Notes under the pieces: generated by a model
What the model was told of the DNA's origin: nothing
The model's database searches: none
Seen by the model: the letters and a program-made list of their open reading frames with translations, nothing else
Assembly (NCBI RefSeq): GCF_003353175.1
Contig: NZ_QHKS01000018.1
Coordinates: forward strand, 62,001-126,000
Reading direction: 5' to 3'
DNA from: Paraburkholderia lacunae
GTDB lineage: Bacteria; Pseudomonadota; Gammaproteobacteria; Burkholderiales; Burkholderiaceae
Length of the DNA: 64,000 nt
Position numbers and translations under genes: made by a program
Part shown: piece by piece, positions 33,809 through 42,920 of the stretch
Layout: every line of letters begins with the position of its first letter
How positions within the stretch are numbered: position 1 is the stretch's first letter

Positions 33809-34456
33809 AGAAGTACGCTTTCGCGCCCGGAATCGTACGGGTCGGCCTAAGCCCGATACCAGCCCGCTTGATGCATCACAACGACATGGCGACGAACCGT
33901 GTGATTCCTCGTGAACCAGTGAATGATCGTAACCAGTTTCTTTCTCTTTTCTGCCACCTGAAGTGAATAAGGGCTTTCTCCTGTTGATATTACAAATGAC
34001 CGCGTTATCAAGCCCCCGATCAGCGTCATCATGGATGACGTTTATAGAAACGTACACTTTCATCGTCAACCATCGCTAAACAATAATGGCGTGATTTTAT
34101 GCGGTGTTAAAATCCCTAAAAACACGGCAGCGTAAAAATCGTCAAGCCACGCATACGCATCGCAACGCCACTTGTTGGGACGCCATGGCGGACCACCTGC
34201 GGCATGTGTTCGGGCCAAAGCGAAAATCCACGCAGCTCGGCCGTCAAAACGCATGCCGATCGATAGCGGCGTGTCGGCATGCCGCGAGAAAGACGTGTAC
34301 AAATCGCAAGAAAGAATTCGACTAGATGTTGACGGTGATCACTCGGGGCGATTACCACTTCAACTGTTCCGGCAACGGTCTTCCGCGCCAATGATCCCCG
34401 GCGTCTTCGCCCAACCGTGACACGGCCTGCGCGGACGATTACAGGGGACATCCTCC
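33809..34456. other. Gene-free, lower-GC stretch beside the IS30 remnant
   Basis: No gene could be supported on either strand. The 33.9-34.1 kb part is AT-richer than the neighbourhood and may be insertion-related debris; the right end holds the promoter region of the diguanylate cyclase gene. Confidence 0.35.
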
Positions 34457-35851
34457 ATGCGGTCCTTGTCAGCCCAGCCCATTGCACGCGCCCATGTGGT
34501 ATTTGCATGCAGCCTCGCGGCACTGATCATCGTTACCGGTCTGATCGTATTGCCGTTCGCCAACAGGCCGTTGCGGCCGCAACCGCTGGTTTTTCCGATC
34601 ACATACACAGCGGTTTTCCTCTGCAGTTCCCTCACCGCGTTCCTGCTGTTGCTTCAGTTTGGCGCGACACGCCGGCGTGGCATGTTCGTGCTGAGCAGCG
34701 CGTATGTCTTTCTGTCGACCATCGCCTTGCTGCAACTGCTGGCGATGCTGGGTATCGCGGGGCTCGGCGCACAGCCGCTGCCATGGCTATGGGTCAGCTT
34801 TCATGCCGGCTTTCCTTTGCTTATCGCGATAGCGCGATTCATCCCCAATCGCAAGGAGCGCCCTGCCCGACCAGCGACGGGGGTCGCGATGGCGATCGTG
34901 ACGCCTCTGCTGATCACAACGGGACTCGGCGCGGCCCTCACGTACTACGCGCCGCACCTGCCGGTGCTCGTGATCAACGCCACGCTCACCGCCGTCTTCG
35001 GCAACTTGCTCGTGGCGCTATGCGTGGAGGCGCTGTCGATCCTGGTGGTGGTATTGCTCGCAGGCCTGCGCGACCGGCTGGACCTATGGCTGTGCGTGAC
35101 GGTGCTTGTTTATCTGGTTGATGAGATGCTCGTTGCAGCGACGCCAACCCGTTATACCGTCGGCTGGCTCAGTGCCGCCGTCATTGCGACACTCTCGTCG
35201 GCCATCCTGCTCTTCACCCTGTTGTGGGAGGTCCGGCAGCTCTACCGGAGCCTCATCACGCTGAACGCAGAACTACAGGAGCAGGCCTTCCACGACGGCC
35301 TCACCGGCATGTTTTCGCGACGGTACTTCGATCAGACGTTACCGCTTGTCCTGCGTGACAGGATCGACGCCCGGCAGCCACTGTGTCTCATGCTCATCGA
35401 CGTGGACCATTTCAAGGCATGCAATGACCTTTATGGTCATCCGGCCGGTGACCGGCTTCTCATCCGTCTCGCGCGTACGTTGAGTCAGCACTTTTCCCGT
35501 CCAGGGCAGTTCGTGGCAAGGTATGGCGGCGAAGAGTTTGCTGCTGTGTTGCCGCGGGTCGACACCGCGCGAGCGGCCGATATCGCCGAATCGCTGCGCC
35601 AGGTGATCGAAGAAAGCGGTACCCGCCGTGACGACGTTTCGGTGCCGACATTGACCGTGAGCATCGGAGTCGCCTGCGTTCCGGCATCATACGAACCGGT
35701 CGAACCGGCGGCGCTGGTGACCTTGGCCGACGAGGCGCTCTATGCCGCCAAGCGGGCCGGTCGCAACTGCGTACGTGTGCACGTGCCCGATTCGGCTCCG
35801 TCCGTAGTATGGGATCGTTCCGACCTGTCGGCGGATATGGCCAACCGATAG
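34457..35851 (+). CDS. Membrane diguanylate cyclase (N-terminal membrane sensor plus GGDEF)
   Basis: The 464-residue product has about eight hydrophobic helices in residues 10-260 (MASE-type sensor region) and a C-terminal GGDEF domain (about 275-440). The active-site signature is intact as GGEEF (357-361, ARYGGEEF), and DVDHFKACND gives the metal and substrate-binding residues, so it should make c-di-GMP from two GTP. At the inhibitory I-site position it reads RPGQ instead of RxxD, so feedback inhibition is probably lost. It stands alone on the plus strand between the remnant cluster and the six-PAS gene. The ligand of the membrane part is unknown. Confidence 0.9.
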   Translation: MRSLSAQPIARAHVVFACSLAALIIVTGLIVLPFANRPLRPQPLVFPITYTAVFLCSSLTAFLLLLQFGATRRRGMFVLSSAYVFLSTIALLQLLAMLGIAGLGAQPLPWLWVSFHAGFPLLIAIARFIPNRKERPARPATGVAMAIVTPLLITTGLGAALTYYAPHLPVLVINATLTAVFGNLLVALCVEALSILVVVLLAGLRDRLDLWLCVTVLVYLVDEMLVAATPTRYTVGWLSAAVIATLSSAILLFTLLWEVRQLYRSLITLNAELQEQAFHDGLTGMFSRRYFDQTLPLVLRDRIDARQPLCLMLIDVDHFKACNDLYGHPAGDRLLIRLARTLSQHFSRPGQFVARYGGEEFAAVLPRVDTARAADIAESLRQVIEESGTRRDDVSVPTLTVSIGVACVPASYEPVEPAALVTLADEALYAAKRAGRNCVRVHVPDSAPSVVWDRSDLSADMANR

Positions 35852-35966
35852 CCGTCACGCGACGCGAGAGGACACGCCACTCCGTTGAAATGAAAATACG
35901 CCGATCCCAAGCTGCGCATCCAGTGTCCTGGCAACGGCAATCCCCGGTGCTCATGCGAGCCCCCTA

Positions 35967-38900
35967 TCAAGAACACCGTGTTGGCGAAGATGTCCGGATC
36001 GCGCACGCGGCAGGCTCTGGACGATGAAAGAAGAAGCCCTGGAACTTTGATACGCCGAGCCGGCGCAGAAACTGCAACGTGGCATCGTCCTCGATCCCCT
36101 CCGCCACCAGATCGAGCTCCATATCCGCGGAAATCGACACCGCCGCCTTGACCAACGCCTGACTGATCGCGCCGGACATGATGTCGGACGTCACCGAGCG
36201 ATCGATCTTGATCCCGTCCACCGCGATTCGCTTGAGGACGTCGAACGAGTTGTAGCCGGTACCGAAATCGTCGAGGTATATGCGGACACCATGCGAGCGC
36301 AGGATCGCGACGAACGCAAGCTCCTCCTCCGTCCAGCTGATTTCTTCGAGTTCGGTGATCTCGATCCACAGCGTGGCGGCAACGCCCAGGTTATCGGCCA
36401 GACGCTCGATCAACCAGTTTTGAAACAGTGGGTCCGCGATCGATCTCGCGCCGAGGTTGACCGACAGATATGGGCAAGACGCACCCGGGCGCAACGCATG
36501 CAGGTCGCCGAGCAAAGGCAGCGCCTGGTTGAAGATCGCCCGGTCAATCCTCGTCATCAGGTCGAAGCGCTTTGCCGCCGAGAGGAACATATGAGGTCCG
36601 ACGGTCTCGCCGGACGAATCGACGAACCGCGCCAATGCTTCATAGCCCAAAATTTCGCCATCCGCCGACACGATTTTCTGCAGGAACAGTCTGAAATTCC
36701 CTTTTTCCAGGCCCTCCTGAATCCGGTACGACCATCCCGTCGCCATCCTCGCATCGACGATCGACGCCGCATCGGGGCGATAAACACTGACGCGGCCACG
36801 CCCCTCGCGTTTTGCGGCCCGGCAAGCGGCGTCGGCCCAAGCGAGACCGGTTGCGGCATTTGCCGTCTCGGCACACACGCTGGCAAGGCCCGCACTCGCC
36901 CCCAACGTGAAAGCGCGTCCTTCGTGCACGAAACGATACGTATTCAGGGAGTCGATGATACGGTTCGCAATGGCCAATGCCTGATCTTCTTCGACCCCGT
37001 GCAACAAAAGCACGAATTCATCGCCACCGAGCCGCCCTACTGTGTCCGTCGATCTGGCATGCAGACGCAGGAGGCGGGCGACTTCGGCGAGCAGCCTGTC
37101 GCCCGCATCATGGCCGCATGCGTCGTTCACGAGCTTGAATCGATCAAGGTCGACGTAGAGCAGGCTAAGCGCCTGTTCGTACCGGCCCACGTCGGCGACC
37201 GCCTGTTCAAGCCGTTGCATGAAGCCTCTGCGATTAAGCAGTCCCGTGAGTTCGTCCTGTGCGGCCTGCGTGGCAAGCGCTTCCGTCAAGGCGTAGACCT
37301 TTTCAGCGTCCTGCAGCACGGTAACCGTGCCCAGTATCTTGCCATCCATTGCATGAAGCGCAGAACAGGAGATGGTCACGACGCGTCGTCGCTGACCCGT
37401 TGCCTGCAATCCGACGAAATCGCTGATGCGAACCGGTTCGCCTGACTCGAGTACCGACACGGCCGGACACGGCAGGCGCGTGGCAGTGGCAAGGTTGAGC
37501 AGTTGCAGGGTCGACGTGATCGGACGGCCCACGATGTCCGCGATCTCCATGCCCATGAGCTTCGCGGCCGTCCCGTTGCACAGAGTCACCTCGCCGGTCA
37601 GGTCGGTGCGGATTACACCTTCGACCAGCGAGGTCAGCGTCACCTGCGCCAGTTCTCTCGCCTCGTGCAACGCGGCTTCGCGTTGCACGCGCTCCGTGAT
37701 GTCTTCGATCATCAGGAACGCTTCAGATGGTTGACCGTCGTCCCCATAGGCTGTCACGACGAGATGACTCCTCGCCTGAATAACGACGCCGTCGCCCCTC
37801 ACGTAGCGCTTCTCGACCACCGCACGGCCGTTGCCCGCCTTGAGCCGGTCGAGCATCGCCGCCAGCGGACGCGTCGGATCGTCGGGCACCGTCATCTCCC
37901 GGAACGACTTGCCGACCAGTTCCGCCTTCTGGTACCGCAGGATTTCGCACATTGCGCTGTTTGCGTCGACGACCACGCCTTCACCCACGACGATCGCGAA
38001 TCCGACCGGGGTGTTCTCGAATGACGCACGGAAAAAGCGCTGCGAGTCCTCGAGCGCGGCCTGCGTCTCCTTGAGCGGCGTGATGTCATGCGCCTTGGCA
38101 AAGATGCGCACGACCTCGCCGCCCTCTCCGCGTAACGGCCACAACGCGAGATCGCTCGTCATGACGCGCCCATCGGCGGCGCATTGCCCGATCTCGAACT
38201 GGACGTACTCGCCATCGGCCGCGCGCCGCACGGCGTCCCTGACTCGCTCGCGATCGGCCTCGCTCAGCCACCAATGTCCCTCCCAGAAATACAGGGACCG
38301 CTTCTCGTCGACTGTTAGCCCCGTGAACTCGTATCCCATCGGATTGGTGCCGATATGCCTGCCATCCCGGTCGAGCACGCTGATGACGTGCCGCGTCGTC
38401 TCGAAGATGCCGCGAAACCTCGCCTCGCTCTCGCGCAGTGCCTGATCGGCACGCTTGCGCGTGTCGATATTCATGAGGGTGCCGATGATCCGCAGAGGCT
38501 GGCCCGCGTCGTCCCGCCGGACGACCTTGCCCCGGTCGCTGACCCACTTGTAGTGACCGTCGCCATGGCGGATGCGCAGCTCGCACTCGTAGTGTTCCGA
38601 ACGGCTTTCGAAGTGCGCCGCCTGGGCGTCGCGATAAACCGCGCGGTCATCGGGATGCAGGCATGCGACCCAATCATCGGCAGTTCTGAAATTCTCCTGT
38701 GGGGCGCCGAGAATCTCGAGCGTCCGGTCGGAATAGAACATGCTGTCCAACTCGATGTCCCAATCCCAAAGGCCGATTCGTGCGTTCTCGATCGCCAGCG
38801 TGGCACGCGTTTCCGATACGGCAAGCGCCTGCCGTGTCTCGAGCAGCTCCGTCACGTCCTCGATAATCGAGACGGCCGAGACGTCACCGGAATCTTGCTC

Positions 38901-39794
38901 CCCGTCGAGCAGCGATACATGCACCTGCAGATCGATCGGCTTTCCGTCGCTGCGCACATGGCGCCTGACCACGCTGACGCGGCCGGCCGACTGCCGCGCC
39001 TGCAACTGGATCTGTTCGACATCGTGGTGCGGCTCGTCACTCGCTATCAGCTCGTCTGGGCTCATGCCGATGAGTTGATCGCGCGTATAGCCCACGATCC
39101 GGCAATACGCGTCGTTGACGCCGAGGTAATGCGCTCGCAGCGTGCCGTCGTGAATGGCGAGGCCGAGCGGCGCGTGCTCGAACGCTGCACGGAAGAGGCG
39201 TTCTGAGCGGTTCAGCGCGTCCATCGCGTTGTCGAGTTGTACGCGTTTCGCTTCGAGTTCCAGTTCCGACAGTTTGCGTTCGTGGATGTCCTCGGTCGTC
39301 CCGACCATGCGTGACGGCTGACCGCTCCCGTCGCGCTCCGCCACCCGGCCGACCACCCTCACCCAGCGGTATTCACCATCGGCACACCGCACCCGATACT
39401 CGGACTTCAGATAGGGCAGCCGTCCCGCAAGATGGTCGGCATACCGCGTCATCTGGGCTGCGGGATCGTCGTCTGGATGGATGCGTGCAATCCAGTCTTC
39501 GATGCCTGGTGGCGCCACTTCGCCGTTGGCAAGCGAGACTGGATCGATGCCGAAGATTTGCAGGGCAAGCGCGGTGAACGTCGCCGTACCGTTGACGAGA
39601 TCCCGCTCCCAGACGTCGATGCCGGAACCGACCGCTGCGAGGTGGCGGACGAGCGCGGCGTCGCGTAGCCGATTCGAGAGATCGCTATACGTGGCATCGG
39701 CTCCCTCTCCTGCGCTCGGCTGGGGACGGGTGGGCGCGCGTAGCACGGCATCGTGCGTTCGCTTCCATGCCAGAAAGATCTTGCGAGATTTCAT
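35967..39794 (-). CDS. Multi-PAS GGDEF-EAL cyclic-di-GMP signalling protein
   Basis: The 1,275-residue soluble protein has six successive PAS domains (roughly 50-175, 195-315, 330-450, 460-580, 590-705 and 715-835), a GGDEF domain (840-1005) and an EAL domain (1025-1265). GGDEF is intact at 923-927 (GRLGGDEF) and is preceded by RSTD, a good RxxD inhibitory site. The EAL domain keeps YEALARF (1051-1057), LSVNLGARSI, IEITE and DDFGTGYNS. Both synthesis and breakdown of c-di-GMP are therefore possible, with PAS inputs deciding which. The ATG at 39792-39794 follows a 300-bp gap. It is convergent with the diguanylate cyclase gene. Confidence 0.92.
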   Translation of the reverse strand: MKSRKIFLAWKRTHDAVLRAPTRPQPSAGEGADATYSDLSNRLRDAALVRHLAAVGSGIDVWERDLVNGTATFTALALQIFGIDPVSLANGEVAPPGIEDWIARIHPDDDPAAQMTRYADHLAGRLPYLKSEYRVRCADGEYRWVRVVGRVAERDGSGQPSRMVGTTEDIHERKLSELELEAKRVQLDNAMDALNRSERLFRAAFEHAPLGLAIHDGTLRAHYLGVNDAYCRIVGYTRDQLIGMSPDELIASDEPHHDVEQIQLQARQSAGRVSVVRRHVRSDGKPIDLQVHVSLLDGEQDSGDVSAVSIIEDVTELLETRQALAVSETRATLAIENARIGLWDWDIELDSMFYSDRTLEILGAPQENFRTADDWVACLHPDDRAVYRDAQAAHFESRSEHYECELRIRHGDGHYKWVSDRGKVVRRDDAGQPLRIIGTLMNIDTRKRADQALRESEARFRGIFETTRHVISVLDRDGRHIGTNPMGYEFTGLTVDEKRSLYFWEGHWWLSEADRERVRDAVRRAADGEYVQFEIGQCAADGRVMTSDLALWPLRGEGGEVVRIFAKAHDITPLKETQAALEDSQRFFRASFENTPVGFAIVVGEGVVVDANSAMCEILRYQKAELVGKSFREMTVPDDPTRPLAAMLDRLKAGNGRAVVEKRYVRGDGVVIQARSHLVVTAYGDDGQPSEAFLMIEDITERVQREAALHEARELAQVTLTSLVEGVIRTDLTGEVTLCNGTAAKLMGMEIADIVGRPITSTLQLLNLATATRLPCPAVSVLESGEPVRISDFVGLQATGQRRRVVTISCSALHAMDGKILGTVTVLQDAEKVYALTEALATQAAQDELTGLLNRRGFMQRLEQAVADVGRYEQALSLLYVDLDRFKLVNDACGHDAGDRLLAEVARLLRLHARSTDTVGRLGGDEFVLLLHGVEEDQALAIANRIIDSLNTYRFVHEGRAFTLGASAGLASVCAETANAATGLAWADAACRAAKREGRGRVSVYRPDAASIVDARMATGWSYRIQEGLEKGNFRLFLQKIVSADGEILGYEALARFVDSSGETVGPHMFLSAAKRFDLMTRIDRAIFNQALPLLGDLHALRPGASCPYLSVNLGARSIADPLFQNWLIERLADNLGVAATLWIEITELEEISWTEEELAFVAILRSHGVRIYLDDFGTGYNSFDVLKRIAVDGIKIDRSVTSDIMSGAISQALVKAAVSISADMELDLVAEGIEDDATLQFLRRLGVSKFQGFFFHRPEPAACAIRTSSPTRCS

Positions 39795-40103
39795 GATGAG
39801 GTGCTGATCAACGCTGACTGGATCCGAGACACGCGCGCGCTCATCTGCCTGCCCCGATGCGGGGAGACCGCCTGTCGGCCTTTGCCCGCTCCCCGTCTAA
39901 ACGTCCGGTTACGCCGCGGCGGGCGATCGCATTGCTGCGGCATTCGTTGCCGCATCGCACGGCAGGCTCCAGGTCCAGGTCGAGCCGCGCATTCAGGCCG
40001 TATCCGGTCGTTCACCAACTGATAACAGCAGGCAATCACATTCCTAACCGATTACCCTTACGTACCCTTATGTATACGGTCACAACGAAAAGCAACTGAA
40101 GGG
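39795..40103. other. Intergenic region between the six-PAS gene and the kinase locus
   Basis: No gene is seen. The right half is AT-richer and carries the leader of the six-PAS gene. Just beyond it, GTAGGCATTTCCTGCA (40112-40127) is a loose variant of the TAGGGAAATCCT motif. Confidence 0.35.
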
Positions 40104-40298
40104 CTATCTATGTAGGCATTTCCTGCAATTCATGTAGGGAAGCTGCGCATGCCACGGGTCGAATAGCGGCTCATGGTCACAGGAAACAGGCATCACAGCG
40201 GTATGAAGAATTGAGGCAGCGGTCTGTTCGAGACTCGCCGCGGCTTGCTCGCTACGCGCGCTCAGATCGCTATTGCCTGCAATCAGAATCCTGAGCAT
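40104..40298 (-). pseudogene. Junction fragment: response-regulator-like start fused to a chemoreceptor piece
   Basis: A 64-codon frame begins at the ATG at 40296-40298, overlapping the end of the kinase gene by 16 bp. It opens MLRILIA, the usual start of NarL/FixJ-type response regulators, then switches to GNSDLSARSEQAAASLEQTAAS. That second part matches the methyl-accepting chemotaxis signalling motif (DLS-R-EQ-AASLE-TAAS). Neither a receiver domain nor the rest of the chemoreceptor follows. It looks like the scar of a deletion that joined the first codons of the kinase's partner to an MCP gene. The MCP reading is firm, the response-regulator reading rests on seven residues. Confidence 0.5.
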
Positions 40299-42496
40299 CT
40301 TTGTGGTTCGTCGCAAAGCGGGACGTGAATCGAAATCACCGTGCCGGTGTCGAGCGCGCTATCGATCTGCAGCGTTGCGCCGATCAGCCGGGCACGCTCC
40401 CTCATCCCGAGCAATCCATAGGAGTATCCCTCCACCGCAGCAGCCGCGTCAAAGCCGCGACCGTCGTCGCTGACGTGGAGGTCAAGCGTCGTGTCGCTGC
40501 CCGTCAATGTCACATCTGCCCGCGATGCACCGGCGTGGCGCGCGACATTCGTCAGAGACGCCTGCACGATACGGAACACGACCGTCGCGTGCGCATCCGA
40601 CAAAACGGGTTCACCGCCATTGATCCGCAACTGACAGGGAATGCCGTAGCGTTGACCGAAATCTTCGACTAGCCATTCGAGCGCCGACACGATCCCGAAG
40701 TTCAGCGCTGCAGGCCGCAGATGGTTCGACACATTGCGCACCATCCAGATCGTCTTTTCAACGAGCTCACGCATGTCGTCGGCTTTTTTTACGGCGTCCG
40801 GGTCACCGGAAAGCCGCATCTTGAGCAACGACACATCCATCTTCAGCGCGGTCAGCAACTGGCCCAGTTCATCATGAATTTCCATGGCAATGCGCCTTCT
40901 TTCCTCTTCCCGAATCGCCTCCATGTAGGCGGACACCTCACGCAACTGTTCCCGCGACTCGAATAGCTCCTGCTCGATGCGCTTGCGCCCTGTGATGTCG
41001 TTCAGGCCGACGTAGATTGCCGGTGCGTCGTCATACGTGGCAACGCGCGCCGTCGCCATCGCCCAGAACGTGGTGCCGTCCGGTCTGCGGAAATGGGCCT
41101 CAGTGTTACGAAAACTCCCTTCCCGGCGCAAATGCTCTACCAGCCTGTCGCACCCCGTGGCGTCCGCATAGAAGTCCGCGATGTTGCCGGCCGCGTTGTT
41201 GCGCGAATCAGGGCCGAACAGCGCGCGCAACGGCTCATTTGCGTAGAGAATCGTGCCGTGTGGCATCGAGGCAATGCACAGCGGCACCGGGCTCGTCTCG
41301 ACAATGGTGCGAAAGCGCGCCTCGCTCGACTGCAGTCGAGCTTCGATCCGTCTACGCTCCTCGACTTCGGACCGTAGGCTCGCATTGGCTCGCGCGAGCT
41401 CCTCTTCCACCTTCTTGCGTTCGGTGACATCGCGGGCAATGCCGGCGGTGCCTGCCAGTTGTCCATGTCCGTCGGCGAAAGGTGTCTTGATCGTCTCCAC
41501 CCATCTCCGGCGACCGTCCGCCTCGATATGGGTTTCTTCGATCCGTTTGCGGCGCCCCGAGGTCATCACCTCGACATCGTCGGTACGGTATGCGATTGCG
41601 TGTTCAAGCGGGTGCAAGTCGAAGTCGGTCTTGTCGATCATGTCAGCCGGTTCAGCGTAGCCTACGGCGCTCACCAACGCCCGGTTGGCCGCCACGTATC
41701 GACCGTGAGTGTCTTTTACCCAGGCGAGGTCCGGAATGTTGTCGAGGATCGCCGCCATCTGCGCGTTCGCGCTGCGGAGTTCGGCAGCATGCTGATCGAG
41801 TCCCTCGAGCATGACGTTGAGGGCATCGACCAGTTGATCCAGTTCGTCGGGTTTCCGCCGTGTCCGCCGCAACCGCAATGGTGCCATGGCGATGCCCGGT
41901 GTGCGTCCTCGCAGCGTCGCAGCGATATCTACGAGATGGCGCGTCGCGAGCCTGTGAACCATAAACAGGATGAACAGCGCGACCAGAAACGTTTTCGCCG
42001 CGTTGCTCACGAGGATCACCAACGCCTGGCGCAACAGATCGCGATAGATGTCAGTCAAACTACCCTCAAGATGCAGGATCCCGATCTGGTGCCGGTCGTT
42101 GTCACAGCAATAAACGGGAAACTCCCTGACGACCGCGTTTTCGACCTTTACGGAACCTCGGGAAACCGTCAGCGGGTGCGCGACCTGCGTTTCGCGGACT
42201 TCGACGTGGCGGATCAGGGGCAGATGCAGTATTCCGTCGAGCTGATCCTCCAACCGCTTGCTATCGAGAGCCCACAGCGCGTTGCCCAGACCACGCGCAT
42301 AGCCTTCCTCTATTTCGTTGAAGCGGTTCTGCAACCCTGAGACCGCAGCCTGGTAACTTAGCAAGAGTTGAACGACGGTCACCACCAGCGTCACCATCGT
42401 ACTGAACAGCAATACGCGGATCAGTAGGGCGGCAGCAATTCCGCCCCGTGGCGTACTGAAGGTTTTAGGCAACGAGCCAGTATGGGTAGCCAGCAA
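40283..42496 (-). CDS. Membrane sensor histidine kinase (HisKA_3 / NarX-like) with two PAS domains
   Basis: The 737-residue product has a helix at about 25-47, a periplasmic sensor segment (GYARGLGNALWALDSKRLE onward, with a CC pair), a second helix near 165-190, a HAMP-like linker, two PAS domains (about 250-370 and 385-505), a HisKA_3 domain with the phosphoacceptor histidine in RIAMEIHDELGQ, and a HATPase_c domain (DDGRGFDAAAA, YGLLGMRERAR). It should autophosphorylate and signal to a NarL-type response regulator. None is intact next to it. Translation probably begins at a TTG (42494-42496) with GGAG upstream; the first ATG would cut into the first helix. Confidence 0.9.
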   Translation of the reverse strand: MLATHTGSLPKTFSTPRGGIAAALLIRVLLFSTMVTLVVTVVQLLLSYQAAVSGLQNRFNEIEEGYARGLGNALWALDSKRLEDQLDGILHLPLIRHVEVRETQVAHPLTVSRGSVKVENAVVREFPVYCCDNDRHQIGILHLEGSLTDIYRDLLRQALVILVSNAAKTFLVALFILFMVHRLATRHLVDIAATLRGRTPGIAMAPLRLRRTRRKPDELDQLVDALNVMLEGLDQHAAELRSANAQMAAILDNIPDLAWVKDTHGRYVAANRALVSAVGYAEPADMIDKTDFDLHPLEHAIAYRTDDVEVMTSGRRKRIEETHIEADGRRRWVETIKTPFADGHGQLAGTAGIARDVTERKKVEEELARANASLRSEVEERRRIEARLQSSEARFRTIVETSPVPLCIASMPHGTILYANEPLRALFGPDSRNNAAGNIADFYADATGCDRLVEHLRREGSFRNTEAHFRRPDGTTFWAMATARVATYDDAPAIYVGLNDITGRKRIEQELFESREQLREVSAYMEAIREEERRRIAMEIHDELGQLLTALKMDVSLLKMRLSGDPDAVKKADDMRELVEKTIWMVRNVSNHLRPAALNFGIVSALEWLVEDFGQRYGIPCQLRINGGEPVLSDAHATVVFRIVQASLTNVARHAGASRADVTLTGSDTTLDLHVSDDGRGFDAAAAVEGYSYGLLGMRERARLIGATLQIDSALDTGTVISIHVPLCDEPQRCSGF

Positions 42497-42920
42497 GATC
42501 AGCTCCAGGTAAGACGGCCATTGTGACTATAACTTCCATGCCGCCGGTACGGGTCACCGGGCTGATCCGTATGCAGCACCAGAGATCGAGTCTGGGACGT
42601 GAAATGAATACTTGGAAAGATGTGGTATATGAAAGCTGTACACTGCCTGACCGGACGCTGCCGTGGTGCTGGTCGCTGCGGGCAATGCTTCGGCATCGAG
42701 TGACGGAATCCGCGGCAGCGCTCCTGCCTATACCTGCACACACCTTACCCGAGCGCTCGTTCGAGCGCCGGGTGCGCTGGTCCACTACGACGACATCGGC
42801 GAAAATCCGAAGTTCGACATCGCTAGCGGCAATGTCGCTCCTGACCGCACGATTGGTATCGTCCAGGCGGAATAGACATGGCGACCTGGAACCGTGGTGC
42901 GAGAAGCTGCTCTGGAGCGC
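42497..42920. other. Intergenic region with one unassigned short frame
   Basis: A plus-strand frame from 42651 to 42875 encodes HYDDIGENPKFDIASGNVAP and ends IGIVQAE. It has coding-like composition but no start codon with a ribosome binding site (a GTG at 42663 is the first candidate). It may be the tail of a lost gene. No family is recognised. Nothing else is seen. Confidence 0.3.

Noticed and set aside
33806-34069. Rest of the IS30 transposase frame
   Set aside because: Upstream of the conserved end the frame shows no transposase motifs; only 33664-33808 is convincing.
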